Source of the DNA: JAZNQL01 sp045531205
GTDB lineage: Bacteria > Bacillota > Clostridia > UMGS1883 > UMGS1540
NCBI GenBank assembly: GCA_045531205.1
Contig: JAZSDN010000025.1
Span: forward strand, 1-20,520
Direction of reading: 5' to 3'
Length of the DNA: 20,520 nt
Shown here: positions 6,919 to 15,332 of the stretch, one piece after another
Numbering within the stretch: the stretch's first letter is position 1
Layout: each line of letters begins with the position of its first letter
Translations under genes and position numbers: made by a program
The notes under the pieces: generated by a model
Database searches by the model: none
What the model saw: only the letters and a program-made list of their open reading frames with translations
Told to the model about the DNA's origin: nothing

Positions 6919-7632
6919 TTAGTGTTTATAGACTTTAGAATGAACATAATCCTTTTTAAATAATCTGCGAATAGTCCGTTCTAAAGAAAACTCTTTATGT
7001 GATTTTTGAGAAAACATTTTATTTGATTCTTTTTTTTCAAAGAAAACATTTCTTAGCTTGTTTTCCAAAACGGTATTTTTAAGTAAAGGGGTTCTGGTAA
7101 TCCAGTCTCCTGTGTCTTTCTCTACTATATAAATATCTATAGGTAAATCTGAAAGTTCTTTATAATGAGAAATATAAATAATGTGGTTTAGCGGACAAAA
7201 ACTTTTAATAAAGGAATCTATTTTTTTGTAGTTATCAGTTATATAGTTTATATCATTTTTTGAAATTATATATCTAAAAAACAAAGTAGGTTCGCATATA
7301 TCATTCTCAAATCGATTAATGCGGCGTTTATATTTTTCCTGAACAGACGATAATTGTGATTTCAATGATTGAAACTTGTTGAAATCATGAAAAAAAGAAA
7401 ACTTATAAATATTGTTATAATATCTGCCTCTGTTATCGTTGTGTTGATATAAAACATCGTATGATAAAAAGTCAGAAAAATTGTTTTCAATAGCAGAAAT
7501 AACGCCGGAAAAATCAAAAGCAAAAAGCCAATCAAAAGGATAAGCACAATCTCTCAATCCTAATCTTTTTAAATCTTCAGACACAAAACAGTTTGCACCT
7601 AATGAAACAAAGTGCTTGTAATTTACTGACAA
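6919..7632 (-). CDS. DUF1796 family putative papain-like cysteine peptidase
   Basis: 237 residues, soluble, no signal peptide. The N-terminus has the family hallmark SLGANC at 10-15 (candidate nucleophile Cys15), then LKRLGLRDCAYPFDWL at 21-36 and FFHDF at 80-84 with a candidate catalytic His82. The family is predicted to be papain-like, but I know of no proven reaction; members recur in glycan biosynthesis loci. The C-terminal ~40 residues are basic. The start is a TTG at 7632, preceded by AAAGG about 11 bases away; no better ATG is seen. It is the last gene of the - strand operon, 30 bases after the nucleotidyltransferase. It is clearly AT-richer than that neighbour (17 of 60 bases G or C in 6961-7020), suggesting separate acquisition. 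Confidence 0.72.
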   Translation of the reverse strand: MSVNYKHFVSLGANCFVSEDLKRLGLRDCAYPFDWLFAFDFSGVISAIENNFSDFLSYDVLYQHNDNRGRYYNNIYKFSFFHDFNKFQSLKSQLSSVQEKYKRRINRFENDICEPTLFFRYIISKNDINYITDNYKKIDSFIKSFCPLNHIIYISHYKELSDLPIDIYIVEKDTGDWITRTPLLKNTVLENKLRNVFFEKKESNKMFSQKSHKEFSLERTIRRLFKKDYVHSKVYKH

Positions 7633-7662
7633 TATAACGCACGCCTTTCTGTTTTTTAAAAA

Positions 7663-8886
7663 TTATTTATCTGACAGTTCAAAAAGCTTCAGGTCTGAAT
7701 AGATATCCATTCTTTCCGATGCTTCTTTTGCGACCTTTTGAGGACGGATTTTCGGGCGTTTTCCGAAAATTGAACGGATTATATATCTTCCGCCAAAGAA
7801 AACCCAGCCAATCGGCAACAGAATCTTAAATTTCTTTGCCGATTTCCAATGTTTATAAACTATGCTGTTGGCAGAAATAAAGAATTGCCTTAACATAGAA
7901 ATTTCTCTATCATTTTTGTCTGTTATCAACAGGCTTTCGTGGCTTCTGTCGGCATTTTTTTGGCCGAAGTTGCCGCCGATAATGATATCGATGAGAATGT
8001 AGTCTGCAAGCTTTTTATCAGCATCTTTTGCCCAATTCATGCCCGTCAGCCCGAGATATTCGCATGAAATGAATGTCATTATTTTTGCAAACTCCCAAAG
8101 ACCTATATCTTTGAAGGCTTTCTCAAACATTTCAAGGAATTTTGCTTCGCCTACGGTATTCAGGAATACTGCCCAGTCACACAGATGACGAAGCCCTAAG
8201 CCGTCACCCGTCAGATGGTGGCACATATGGAGAAGAATAATCAGCCCGTGGTGATAAGCCGAGGGTACTGTTATATTTCCAAGCTCAGTTTTTGCCGTTT
8301 CGGAATTTTCAAGAAGCCCCGAAAGATGCTTTCTTACCTTAACGCCTGCTTTGCCTTGAGGAATACCGGAAGGCTGGAAGTGCATTTCACATCGGCATAC
8401 CTTACCGAGATAAACATCATGCACATCGTGGTTTTTGCCTGTTGATTCGTATCCTTTTTCAATAAGAACTCTGTTTGCTTCTTCAAAATTATCTGTGTCA
8501 ACAAGGAAATCAACATCGCCCATTGAACGCATAAGCGGGTCGGAATAATAGAGTGCGGAGGCAAAGCCTTTGAGAATTGTGCAGGGGATACCTGCATTTT
8601 TCATTATGTCGCAGATACGCACATGCTCAAAGTCTGCCTTTGCATTATCTGCAAGGGTCTGAGTCAGTTTTTTTCTGATATATTCACATTTACCGATTTT
8701 AAGGATATCTTCATTTGAGTTGTGAAATGCCATGAGAGTAACCGCTTGTGCGTATGCTTCGCCCCAGACCGCATTTATATTGTCCTCATTGAGGTCAATA
8801 TTGCGCCCTGCATTGAAAAGATTGTTTGCGAGCATATCAAGCAAAACTTTTTCATGTTCTCTTAATTCGGCATTTTTAATACCCAT
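7663..8886 (-). CDS. nucleotidyltransferase family protein (PF14907 type, MNT fold)
   Basis: 407 residues, soluble. The nucleotidyltransferase core lies at about 88-145: ILKGFA at 104-109 and SMGDVDFLVD at 121-130, with Asp124 and Asp126 as the probable metal ligands. A helical region with repeated histidines (HHGLIILLHMCHHL) follows, and the C-terminal part is basic, with a short hydrophobic IGWVFFGG stretch near 360. The family is 'uncharacterised nucleotidyltransferase'; its acceptor is unknown. Members are often encoded beside PqqD-like proteins in exopolysaccharide loci, and such a gene is present on the other strand at 6575-6847. It starts 6 bases after CapF ends, so it belongs to the same transcript. 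I infer some modification of a sugar, lipid carrier or protein tied to this polymer. Confidence 0.85.
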   Translation of the reverse strand: MGIKNAELREHEKVLLDMLANNLFNAGRNIDLNEDNINAVWGEAYAQAVTLMAFHNSNEDILKIGKCEYIRKKLTQTLADNAKADFEHVRICDIMKNAGIPCTILKGFASALYYSDPLMRSMGDVDFLVDTDNFEEANRVLIEKGYESTGKNHDVHDVYLGKVCRCEMHFQPSGIPQGKAGVKVRKHLSGLLENSETAKTELGNITVPSAYHHGLIILLHMCHHLTGDGLGLRHLCDWAVFLNTVGEAKFLEMFEKAFKDIGLWEFAKIMTFISCEYLGLTGMNWAKDADKKLADYILIDIIIGGNFGQKNADRSHESLLITDKNDREISMLRQFFISANSIVYKHWKSAKKFKILLPIGWVFFGGRYIIRSIFGKRPKIRPQKVAKEASERMDIYSDLKLFELSDK

Positions 8887-8892
8887 TATTTA

Positions 8893-10053
8893 TCACACAA
8901 CTTCAAAAAATGTATCGGGTTTTTCGGGGTCAAACTGTTCGTTTGCCCACATGAGAGTAACGAGATTATCTGTTTCGGAAAGATTTATTATATTGTGGGT
9001 AAATCCGGGGAGCATATGAACCGCTTCGGGTTTATCGCCTGAAACACGGAATTCAAGCACCTTATCTGTGCCGATTTCTCTTTGCTGAATAAGCGCGGTG
9101 CCCGAAACAACAATGAAAAATTCCCATTTTGTGTTGTGCCAGTGCTGTCCCTTTGTTATTCCCGGGTTGCTTACGTTAACCGAAAACTGACCGCAGCTTG
9201 CGGTTTTTAATATTTCGGTGAAACTGCCTCTGGCATCGCTGTTCATTTTAAGAGGAATGCTCACCTTTTCTTCGGGAAGATATGAAAGATACGTTGAATA
9301 AAGCTTCTTAGCGAATGAATTATAGGGGATTTCAGGCATAACAAGAGTCTGACTCTGTGCCTTGAAGCTTTCAAGAAGCTCAACAATTTCGCCGAGAGTC
9401 ACCCTGTGAGTAACTGAAAAACCGCAGAAATTTCCGTTTCTTGTTTCTTTGCTCTCAAGCGCATTAAGCATTTCGTCAACAAAATCGTCGATATAGAGAA
9501 GCTCAAGCTCTACAGAAGGGTCGTTGACGGTTATTGGCAAATCCTTTGCAATGTTGTTGCAGAAAGTAGCAACGGCTGAATTGTAGTTGGGTCTGCACCA
9601 CTTACCGAAAAGATTCGGCAATCGGTAAATAAGAGCCTTTGCACCCGTTTCTTTTTCATAGTCAAAAAGCATATTTTCAGCTTCAAGCTTGCTCTTTCCG
9701 TATTCCGAGCCTGCAAATCTGCCCTCAAGAGTAGCCTGCACCGAGGATGAAAGCATGATCGGCGCCTTGTTTAAACAAGCTCTCAATTCGTCGAGAACAA
9801 TGCCGAGAATGCCGTAATTGCCCGAAAACTCGCTTGTTTCCTTGGGGCGGTTAATGCCTGCAAGGTGGAAAACAAAATCTGCTTTTGAGCAGTATTCATG
9901 AAGTTCCGCGGGCGTTGAATCGATGTCACATTCAAAGATTTCATCAATCTTAATCTTAGGTCTTGTTTTGTTTTTGCCGTCTTTTATGTTGCGGAGATTT
10001 GAGGCAAGGTTTCTGCCTGCAAATCCTTTTGCACCTGTAATAAGGATATTCAT
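8893..10053 (-). CDS. capF: CapF-like UDP-sugar 4-reductase with C-terminal cupin
   Basis: 386 residues. An SDR domain has GAKGFAG at 7-13, HLAGINRP at 63-70 and YGKSK at 118-122 (Tyr118, Lys122). A cupin domain from about 275 carries HWH at 304-306, Glu311 and a further histidine at 346 or 353, matching the zinc-binding cupin of CapF. In Staphylococcus aureus CapF, the cupin epimerises at C3 and the SDR part reduces C4, giving UDP-N-acetyl-L-talosamine on the way to UDP-L-FucNAc. The start at 10053 is chosen because its ATG overlaps the stop of the upstream gene (TAATG) and a GGAG lies 9 bases before it. The 5-residue upstream extension would override that site. The two-domain layout and the CapE and CapG neighbours make this assignment strong. 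Confidence 0.92.
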   Translation of the reverse strand: MNILITGAKGFAGRNLASNLRNIKDGKNKTRPKIKIDEIFECDIDSTPAELHEYCSKADFVFHLAGINRPKETSEFSGNYGILGIVLDELRACLNKAPIMLSSSVQATLEGRFAGSEYGKSKLEAENMLFDYEKETGAKALIYRLPNLFGKWCRPNYNSAVATFCNNIAKDLPITVNDPSVELELLYIDDFVDEMLNALESKETRNGNFCGFSVTHRVTLGEIVELLESFKAQSQTLVMPEIPYNSFAKKLYSTYLSYLPEEKVSIPLKMNSDARGSFTEILKTASCGQFSVNVSNPGITKGQHWHNTKWEFFIVVSGTALIQQREIGTDKVLEFRVSGDKPEAVHMLPGFTHNIINLSETDNLVTLMWANEQFDPEKPDTFFEVV

Positions 10054-11225
10054 TAAAACTTTCTCCAAACCATTTTATTGACTATTCCCGTATAGCTTTG
10101 AACGAGCCTTACGATTTTATCGGAAACGTTTTTATCCGTGTAATCGGGAACGGGAGTTGCAAATTCTTCGTTGCCTGTAAGTTCTGCTGCGGTTTCAACC
10201 GCCTGAAGCAGGTTGTTTTCGTCAATGCCTGCAAGCACGAAGCAACCCTTGTCCAACGCTTCGGGTCGCTCTGTTGACGTTCTTATGCAAACTGCAGGGA
10301 AGGGTTTGCCGATGCTGAGATAAAAACTGCTTTCTTCAGGAAGAGTACCGCTGTCCGAAACAACGGCAAATGCACCAATCTGCAAGCGGTTATAGTCGGA
10401 AAATCCGAGGGGCTCATGCATGATGATTCTCTTGTCAAGCACGATGTCGGAATTTTCAAGCCTTTTTCTTGAACGGGGATGGCATGAATAGAGAATAGGC
10501 ATATCGTATTTTTCCGCAAGTGAGTTCAATGCGTTGAACAGAGAGCGGAAGTTCTTTTCTGTGTCGATATTTTCTTCTCTGTGCGCCGAAAGAAGAATAT
10601 ACTTTTTTTCCTCAAGACCGAGCTTATCAAGAATATCGCTCTTAAGGATTTTATCAATGTTTGCATTCAGCACCTCTGCCATAGGTGAACCCGAAACATA
10701 GGTTCTTTCTTTGGGCAGACCGCATTCGGCAAGATATCTTCTTGCGTGTTCGGAATATGCAATGTTTACATCGGAAATGATATCAACAATTTTTCTGTTT
10801 GTTTCTTCGGGAAGGCATTCATCCTTGCAACGGTTGCCTGCTTCCATATGAAAAATAGGAATGTGAAGCCTTTTTGCACCTATAGCCGAAAGACAGCTGT
10901 TTGTGTCGCCGAGAACAAGAAGCGCATCGGGTTTTATTTCTGCCATAAGTTCATATGAAGAAGCGATTATGTTGCCGACTGTCTGTCCGAGGTTTTCGCC
11001 GACACAGTTAAGATAAACATCAGGCACATCAAGACTTAAATCCTCAAAGAAAATACCGTTGAGCGTATAGTCGTAATTCTGACCCGTATGGGCAAGCACA
11101 CAGTCAAAATGCTTACGGCATTTCTTGATAACCTCGGAAAGACGGATAATTTCAGGCCTTGTTCCGACGATTATGAGAAGCTTCAGCTTTCCGTTATTCT
11201 TAAAATCAACATCGTATTTTATCAT
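10053..11225 (-). CDS. capG: UDP-N-acetylglucosamine 2-epimerase family, CapG/WecB type
   Basis: 390 residues, a full-length GT-B-fold epimerase. GTRPEII is at 21-27, HTGQNYD at 46-52, LVLGDTNS at 103-110, HMEAGNRC at 126-133 and PEETNRKIVD at 139-148; SDSGTLPEES occurs in the C-terminal half. Generic WecB/MnaA makes UDP-ManNAc, but flanking CapE and CapF genes indicate the CapG role, converting UDP-N-acetyl-L-talosamine into UDP-N-acetyl-L-fucosamine in the cytoplasm. The HMEAGNRC form, rather than HVEAGLR, is typical of the CapG/FnlC branch as I recall it. Its ATG overlaps the capE stop in an ATGA arrangement and its own stop overlaps the capF start, so all three are probably translationally coupled. 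Confidence 0.92.
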   Translation of the reverse strand: MIKYDVDFKNNGKLKLLIIVGTRPEIIRLSEVIKKCRKHFDCVLAHTGQNYDYTLNGIFFEDLSLDVPDVYLNCVGENLGQTVGNIIASSYELMAEIKPDALLVLGDTNSCLSAIGAKRLHIPIFHMEAGNRCKDECLPEETNRKIVDIISDVNIAYSEHARRYLAECGLPKERTYVSGSPMAEVLNANIDKILKSDILDKLGLEEKKYILLSAHREENIDTEKNFRSLFNALNSLAEKYDMPILYSCHPRSRKRLENSDIVLDKRIIMHEPLGFSDYNRLQIGAFAVVSDSGTLPEESSFYLSIGKPFPAVCIRTSTERPEALDKGCFVLAGIDENNLLQAVETAAELTGNEEFATPVPDYTDKNVSDKIVRLVQSYTGIVNKMVWRKF

Positions 11226-12268
11226 GAGTTAAACTCCTCAAGTCTTTCTCTGATGTAGTCGAGTTCAAGAAGTTTTTCTTTGACTTCTTCAACATTCAGA
11301 AGTTTTGTGTTGTTGCTGTTGAATTCAGTGAGTTCCGCGCGCTTTACATTACCGTCGGAGAAATATTTATCGTAGTTAAGCGATCTGTTGTCGGCATGAA
11401 CACGGAAGAACTCGCCCATATCTTCGGCTTTTGCACATTCCTCGTTTGTGAGAAGTGTTTCATACATCTTTTCACCGTGGCGAATACCGATAATCTTGAT
11501 ATCTTCCTTTTTACCGCCGAAAAGCTCGCAAACGGCCTCTGCCTGAGTCTGAATTGTGCAGGCGGGTGCCTTGCGTACGAATATATCGCCGCTTTCACAT
11601 TCCTTAAATGCAAAAAGAACAAGGTCAACTGCTTCTTCAAGCGACATGATAAAGCGTGTCATGTCGGGATTTGTTATGGTGATGGGCTGACCGTTTTTTA
11701 TCTGGTCAATCCAAAGGGGCACAACAGAACCTCTGCTGCAGAGAACGTTGCCGTAACGTGTGCAGCAGATTTTTGTTTTATTGGGGTCAACATTTCTAGC
11801 CTTTGCGGTTGCGACTCTTTCTTCAAGGGCCTTGGTGATGCCCATTGCATTAATGGGGTATGCCGCTTTGTCGGTCGAAAGGCAAATAACGGATTTTACG
11901 CCGGCTTCAACCGCTGCGGTCAAAACGTTATCGGTGCCGATAACGTTAGTTTTTACAGCCTCCATGGGGAAAAATTCGCAGGAGGGGACCTGCTTTAATG
12001 CCGCCGCATGGAAAACATAGTCAACGCCGACCATAGCACCTCTGAGTGAATCAATGTTACGCACGTCGCCTATATAAAACTTAATCTTGTCAGCAACCTC
12101 CGGCATTTTAGCCTGGAATTCGTGTCGCATGTCATCCTGCTTTTTCTCGTCACGGGAAAAAACACGGATTTCCTTTATATCCGTTTTGAGAAAGCGGTTA
12201 AGAACTGCGTTGCCGAACGAACCTGTGCCGCCTGTTATAAGTAAGGTTTCACCTTTGAAATCATACAT
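11222..12268 (-). CDS. capE: CapE-like UDP-GlcNAc 4,6-dehydratase (inverting)
   Basis: 348 residues, extended SDR. ITGGTGSFG at 11-19 binds the nucleotide, FSRDEKKQDDMRHEF follows at 37-51, HAAALKQVP is at 87-95 and LSTDKAAYPINAMGITK is at 130-146. The final motif has Met142-Gly-Ile-Thr-Lys146 in place of the usual Tyr-x-x-x-Lys, a change known from CapE-type enzymes. The enzyme removes water from UDP-GlcNAc and inverts C5, the first step towards UDP-L-FucNAc. The ATG at 12268 is preferred: GGAG lies 9 bases before it, whereas the ATG at 12277 follows that GGAG directly. The start overlaps the end of the ABC ATPase gene by 8 bases. PseB or FlaA1-like roles are possible in general, but the CapF and CapG neighbours argue for FucNAc. 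Confidence 0.92.
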   Translation of the reverse strand: MYDFKGETLLITGGTGSFGNAVLNRFLKTDIKEIRVFSRDEKKQDDMRHEFQAKMPEVADKIKFYIGDVRNIDSLRGAMVGVDYVFHAAALKQVPSCEFFPMEAVKTNVIGTDNVLTAAVEAGVKSVICLSTDKAAYPINAMGITKALEERVATAKARNVDPNKTKICCTRYGNVLCSRGSVVPLWIDQIKNGQPITITNPDMTRFIMSLEEAVDLVLFAFKECESGDIFVRKAPACTIQTQAEAVCELFGGKKEDIKIIGIRHGEKMYETLLTNEECAKAEDMGEFFRVHADNRSLNYDKYFSDGNVKRAELTEFNSNNTKLLNVEEVKEKLLELDYIRERLEEFNS

Positions 12269-13541
12269 TGTTATCATCTCCGTTAATTTGTTCTATGCAG
12301 GGTAAAACAGCGTTACCCCATGTCTTGAACCAGTGTTTTAATTTAAGTGATTTGTCGCTGTGCTCAACGGTAAAACGAAGAGCATTAACACGGTCGTAAA
12401 GCGTTATGCTTCCTGATTTATCTTCATCATAAAGCATTACATCAACCGTATATTTGCCGGGTACAAGATAAGAAGTGTCAAAAGCAAACTCAGCAGAGTT
12501 TATACCTTTTTGGTTTTTTAATTCACCGCCGAAAATAACACCTACGGGGGTGGCGTCAATTCCGCTTACGACCATTTTCATCAGTACTCTTTCGGTATCA
12601 TTTTCGCTTTTCCATTCTATGCGGAATGGGAAAACATCACCGTATTCAATATTGCATGTTTTGGATTCATACATGTGAAGATTCTGAAGAAGATGTTTTA
12701 GGGTGCATTTCGGATGCCTTTTTGAATTTGAAGTATCAAAGAATGTTGTATTGTCAAGATTTTCATCCTGCATATAAACTGCAATAGCTTCTTCCGTTTC
12801 ACCTTCAAAAGCAACCTGCCCGTGAGAAAGCACAATACAACGGTTGCAAAGGCTTTTTACCGTTGCCATATTGTGGCTGACATAAAGAATGGTTCTGCCC
12901 TCTTCCTCGGCAACCTTTTTCATTCTGTCGATGCATTTATTTTGGAACGCCACGTCGCCAACGGCAAGCACCTCGTCCATAATCATAATTTCGCTGTTAA
13001 GGTGCGAGGCAACAGCGAACGCAAGCTTAACTTTCATACCGCTTGAATATCTTTTAACGGGAGTATCAATAAATTGACCGACTTCGGAAAACTCAACAAT
13101 TTCATCGAATTTATTGCTGATTTCGGCTTTACTCATACCCAAAATCGCGCCGTTGAGATAAACGTTCTCTCTGCCGGTGAGTTCGGGATGGAAGCCCGTT
13201 CCGACTTCAAGCATACTTGTTATTCTGCCGTTGAGATATATGTTGCCCTTTGTGGGTGCTGTAACACGGCAAATCAATTTAAGAATAGTTGATTTGCCTG
13301 CACCGTTTCTGCCGATAATGCCGACCGTTTCACCTTTTTTGATATCAAAAGACATATCGTTAATGGCAAGAAAACGTTCGTTTTTGCCGTGTGCCTTTTC
13401 GCCTATTTTTAAGTTAGGGTCTTCTTTGTGGAACATTTTCGCAAGCTTTGACTGGATTTCTCCCTTGAGTGTTGCGCCGCCTATTGCACCGAGGCGGTAT
13501 TCCTTTGAAACATGCTCAACTCTTATTGCTAATTCTTCCAT
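12261..13541 (-). CDS. wzt: polysaccharide ABC transporter ATPase with C-terminal binding domain (Wzt/TagH type)
   Basis: 426 residues. The ATPase domain has Walker A GRNGAGKST at 77-85, the family-typical GFHPELTGREN at 116-126, signature YSSGMK at 165-170, Walker B IMIMDE at 185-190 and the switch histidine in VSHNM at 221-225. From about 275 a beta-rich C-terminal domain of ~130 residues follows, like the Wzt domains that bind the end of O-antigen chains before export. It would power export of the undecaprenyl-linked polymer with the permease at 13550-14410. The start at 13541 is chosen because GAGGTG precedes it; longer in-frame versions would run back into the permease gene. It is 8 bases from that gene. 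TagH is the main alternative, but TagH tails differ. Confidence 0.92.
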   Translation of the reverse strand: MEELAIRVEHVSKEYRLGAIGGATLKGEIQSKLAKMFHKEDPNLKIGEKAHGKNERFLAINDMSFDIKKGETVGIIGRNGAGKSTILKLICRVTAPTKGNIYLNGRITSMLEVGTGFHPELTGRENVYLNGAILGMSKAEISNKFDEIVEFSEVGQFIDTPVKRYSSGMKVKLAFAVASHLNSEIMIMDEVLAVGDVAFQNKCIDRMKKVAEEEGRTILYVSHNMATVKSLCNRCIVLSHGQVAFEGETEEAIAVYMQDENLDNTTFFDTSNSKRHPKCTLKHLLQNLHMYESKTCNIEYGDVFPFRIEWKSENDTERVLMKMVVSGIDATPVGVIFGGELKNQKGINSAEFAFDTSYLVPGKYTVDVMLYDEDKSGSITLYDRVNALRFTVEHSDKSLKLKHWFKTWGNAVLPCIEQINGDDNNV

Positions 13542-13549
13542 ACCGCACC

Positions 13550-14410
13550 TCACACCGTATCCATAAAGGTTTTTTCGGATTTGCTGAACATCAGCGCACC
13601 GACTACCGCAATTAAAGCTGTTGTTACCCAACTGATGGCATAGAACAGCCAGTCCACATCACCCGTGCCAAGAAAACCGTAACGGAAAAGATTAATGGCA
13701 GGAGTAACTGGATTAAGCATATAAATGCTGTATAATGTGCTTCCGGGTGCAAGCTGTGAGCGGCTGAACATGTCATAAGCAACGGGGGAGCAGTATGACC
13801 AAAGGCTGACACCAAAGCCGACAACCATTGCAAGGTCGCGGTATTTTGTTGTAAGCGCCGAGATAATCATACCAAAGCCCATTCCGAGAATTGCAAGTTG
13901 AATGAGAACAAGCGGGAACATAAGAATGAGTATGTTAGGCCTAAGTCCTGCGTCGGTAATAAGATAGTAAACCATAAAGCAGAGCATGAAGGCGAACTGA
14001 ATAAAAAAGCCGATAAACTGTGAAATAGCCGTAGAAATCGGCATTACAAGACGCGGGAAATAGACCTTGCCGAGAATTCCGGAATTTCCCGTAAAGGTAT
14101 GAGAGGTTTCGGAAAGGCAGCTTGCAAAGAGTGTCCATACAATTGTACCGGAAAGATAGAATATGAAGTTAGGTACACCTGATGCACCAAGCCCTGCGAT
14201 GTTACCAAAAAAAACAGAGTAAACAACCGTTGTGAAAAACGGCTGTATAACCGCCCAGGCAGGTCCTAAAATTGTTTGCTTGTATCTTGCGACAAAGGTT
14301 CTGCGCACAAACAGAAAGATAAGGTCTTTGCAGTTTTTCAGACCTTTTATATCCATGCTAAATGCGCTGTTGCTTGATTTGACAACGGTTGTCCATTTTT
14401 GTTCTGTCAT
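13550..14410 (-). CDS. wzm: ABC-2 type polysaccharide export permease (Wzm/TagG type)
   Basis: 286 residues with about six membrane helices, e.g. AVIQPFFTTVVYSVFFG near 53-69 and further hydrophobic blocks up to TALIAVVGALMF near the C-terminus. The N-terminal FVRRTFVARYKQTILGPAW block is the interface-helix motif of the Wzm/TagG/KpsM family, and LNPVTPAINLFR is the conserved stretch before the last helices. It forms the membrane channel for the ATPase encoded just downstream and moves lipid-linked polysaccharide across the membrane. It lies 2 bases after the TupA-like gene. With no Wzx flippase or Wzy polymerase seen, an ABC-dependent, cytoplasmically completed polymer is the likely route. 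Confidence 0.93.
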   Translation of the reverse strand: MTEQKWTTVVKSSNSAFSMDIKGLKNCKDLIFLFVRRTFVARYKQTILGPAWAVIQPFFTTVVYSVFFGNIAGLGASGVPNFIFYLSGTIVWTLFASCLSETSHTFTGNSGILGKVYFPRLVMPISTAISQFIGFFIQFAFMLCFMVYYLITDAGLRPNILILMFPLVLIQLAILGMGFGMIISALTTKYRDLAMVVGFGVSLWSYCSPVAYDMFSRSQLAPGSTLYSIYMLNPVTPAINLFRYGFLGTGDVDWLFYAISWVTTALIAVVGALMFSKSEKTFMDTV

Positions 14411-14412
14411 AA

Positions 14413-15327
14413 TTATCTCCTATATTTTTGCGGTAATTCTATCCAATCGCCTGCTTTGATTTCCCACTCATCATAAAAAGGCAGCATATTGCCATGATGA
14501 AAAAAAGTCATTTCTCCCACAGCGAGCATATCTTTCCAAACATTAAAATCTACCCTGAGAACAGGTATTCCCTTTGATAGTTTTTCAGCTATAGCAACCA
14601 TTTCATCAAAGAATATAGGCTTTTCGTATATATCCCCTGCTTCTTCTTTATCTACAAGGCTGACGTGGTTCCATTCGGGAGTATAATAATCTTCTTTGAG
14701 GTTACCTGTAAATCTTTCTGCATATAGAGCGACCAAACGCACCTTGCCGTTAAAACACATTAATTTATAATCTACAGTGTTTTCACCTTCTTTTGGATAC
14801 ATGAATTTTTCACAGATAATTTTTCTCGGCACATTTTTATAAGGCCATTCACGAAGCTTTTTATAGTAATCTCTGCTCAAACGAAAAGCGAGTTCTTTTT
14901 TTGTTTTTTCAATATCGAGCTTACTCTTATCTCTGCAGATAATAACACCGTTATCATGGTTGCATTTAAGCACGAATTCATTCGGAAGAGAATCAAAGTC
15001 TATTTCCTCTGGAGAATTCCAGACGCCCAGAAGAGGAACAAGATATTGAGCGCCGATTCTTTCTGAAATATATTCTCTTGCTTTGTACTTGTCAACCATA
15101 ACGGTATATTCAGGCCTACGGTCATAAAGTTTAAGCCAGTTGCCTTTTTCGTTAAAAGTTTTCGGAGTTTTAAGATTGAGTTTTTTACCGGTTCGTAATT
15201 TGAATAGTTTTTTTAAGTATATTTTATCTGGAAGTATGCAAGTATAAAGTCCATCTACGGTAAAGTATTTTTTATACCAATTTATGATTCTTTTCTTCAA
15301 TTTATATAATTTTTCAATCAGAGACAT
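14413..15327 (-). CDS. TupA-like ATP-grasp protein
   Basis: 304 residues, soluble. Features of the TupA-type ATP-grasp family are KTFNEKGNWLKLYDRRPEYT, a VDKYKAREYI block, the GAQYLVPLLGVWNSPEEIDFDSLP stretch, FVLKCNHDNG as the nucleotide-binding strand-turn, CEKFM, DYKLMCFNGK and a C-terminal RVDFNVWKD with metal-binding acidic residues. The family is named after TupA, involved in making teichuronopeptide, a polymer of amino acids and uronic acid. By analogy this could attach an amino acid or other amine to a carboxylated sugar; a uronic acid supplier is encoded at 5495-6565. An AAGGAG lies 11 bases before the start. Confidence in family is good; the reaction is inference. Confidence 0.85.
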   Translation of the reverse strand: MSLIEKLYKLKKRIINWYKKYFTVDGLYTCILPDKIYLKKLFKLRTGKKLNLKTPKTFNEKGNWLKLYDRRPEYTVMVDKYKAREYISERIGAQYLVPLLGVWNSPEEIDFDSLPNEFVLKCNHDNGVIICRDKSKLDIEKTKKELAFRLSRDYYKKLREWPYKNVPRKIICEKFMYPKEGENTVDYKLMCFNGKVRLVALYAERFTGNLKEDYYTPEWNHVSLVDKEEAGDIYEKPIFFDEMVAIAEKLSKGIPVLRVDFNVWKDMLAVGEMTFFHHGNMLPFYDEWEIKAGDWIELPQKYRR

Positions 15328-15332
15328 AGTTT

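Noticed and set aside
11396..12020. Long + strand open frames opposite capE.
   Set aside because: They lie antisense to a clearly conserved enzyme and show no recognisable domain or ribosome site.
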